A DNA stretch of 45,396 nt from a virus, in the IMG/VR virus record IMGVR_UViG_3300020197_000042, positions 1-45,396 of that record. One strand, given 5' to 3'. The notes below the pieces were generated by a model. It worked only from the letters and a program-made list of their open reading frames with translations. It ran no database searches and was not told the DNA's origin. The position numbers and the translations under genes were made by a program. This document shows, piece after piece, positions 45,308-45,396 of the stretch; within the stretch, counting starts at the first letter, position 1; every line of letters starts with the position of its first letter.

Positions 45308-45396
45308 AATTACTAAATTTGTCTTCTAATACATCTTGAACAGTTTTACCAATTGGAATCCACAAATCTTCATCAATAACCATCGGTTCGTTCTCG
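45303..45396 (-). CDS. C-terminal end of a gene running off the right edge
   Basis: The last 30 codons of a gene that enters from the right, ending TVQDVLEDKFSNL and a TAA that is part of the gp18 late promoter. The acidic stretch MVIDEDLWIPIGKTV is visible. In T4 the gene upstream of gp18 is the large terminase gp17, so that is the positional expectation, but the residues seen do not prove it. Confidence 0.5.
   Translation of the reverse strand, partial: ENEPMVIDEDLWIPIGKTVQDVLEDKFSNL

Overview
The window is a dense piece of a T4-like myovirus genome (tailed phage, Caudoviricetes), probably from an environmental phage. Every gene I can support lies on the minus strand, so transcription runs from high to low coordinates. 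Nearly every base is coding: many neighbours overlap by 1-4 bases and the longest gaps are about 100 bases. I see no tRNA, CRISPR array, insertion sequence or integrase. The order gp18-19-20-21-22-23, uvsY, uvsW, gp55, gp47, gp46, def, gp45, gp44, gp62, regA, hsp20, gp43, uvsX, gp41, gp61, thyX, together with the hsp20, peptide deformylase, 2OG oxygenase and MazG-like genes, resembles the marine/freshwater (cyanophage- and pelagiphage-type) T4 relatives more than enterobacterial T4. No photosynthesis gene is present. The host is unknown; an exported barrel-like protein (17139-18002) and LPS-type sugar genes suggest a Gram-negative host.

Layout from right (transcriptionally upstream) to left. 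45396-35775: virion module with sheath gp18, tube gp19, portal gp20, small prohead/core proteins, protease gp21, scaffold gp22, capsid gp23 and a second tail-tube-like protein. 35669-18002: recombination, late transcription and replication module with UvsY, UvsW, gp55, gp47/gp46, deformylase, a glycosyltransferase, dNMP kinase, gp45/44/62 clamp and loader, RegA, Hsp20, a MazG-like protein, DNA polymerase, UvsX and helicase gp41. 18002-6072: accessory region with an exported barrel-like protein coupled to gp41, a 2OG oxygenase, an SPPY-type methylase, a ligase-like nucleotidyltransferase, four glycosyltransferases, a HAD-nucleotidyltransferase fusion, a methyltransferase and a NadR-like adenylyltransferase/kinase fusion. 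6033-1782: poorly characterised small proteins. 1745-1: primase gp61, ThyX and the start of another gene.

Two promoter classes can be read directly. Five sigma70-like promoters (TTGACA-like, 17-18 bp, TATAAT-like) precede primase, gp41, hsp20, gp45 and uvsY. T4-type late promoters (exact TATAAATA, and a variant ACTAAATA) precede gp18, gp19, the gp67-like gene, gp22, the second tube protein, uvsW and several accessory genes; several reuse the TAA stop codon of the gene before. Strong hairpin terminators follow gp23, gp19 and hsp20.

The most interesting idea is that some accessory enzymes are packaged in the head and injected. The 408-residue protein at 13977-15203 has the motif set of a covalent nucleotidyltransferase/RNA ligase (KWDG, GDLLF, EGFV, VKLV) and starts with MNFTEFLTE/G, which resembles the T4 capsid-targeting tag cut by the gp21 protease. 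Similar LTE/G-type sites occur in the 666-residue NadR-like fusion, the 391-residue protein and a very basic head protein. This is inference from sequence reading only.
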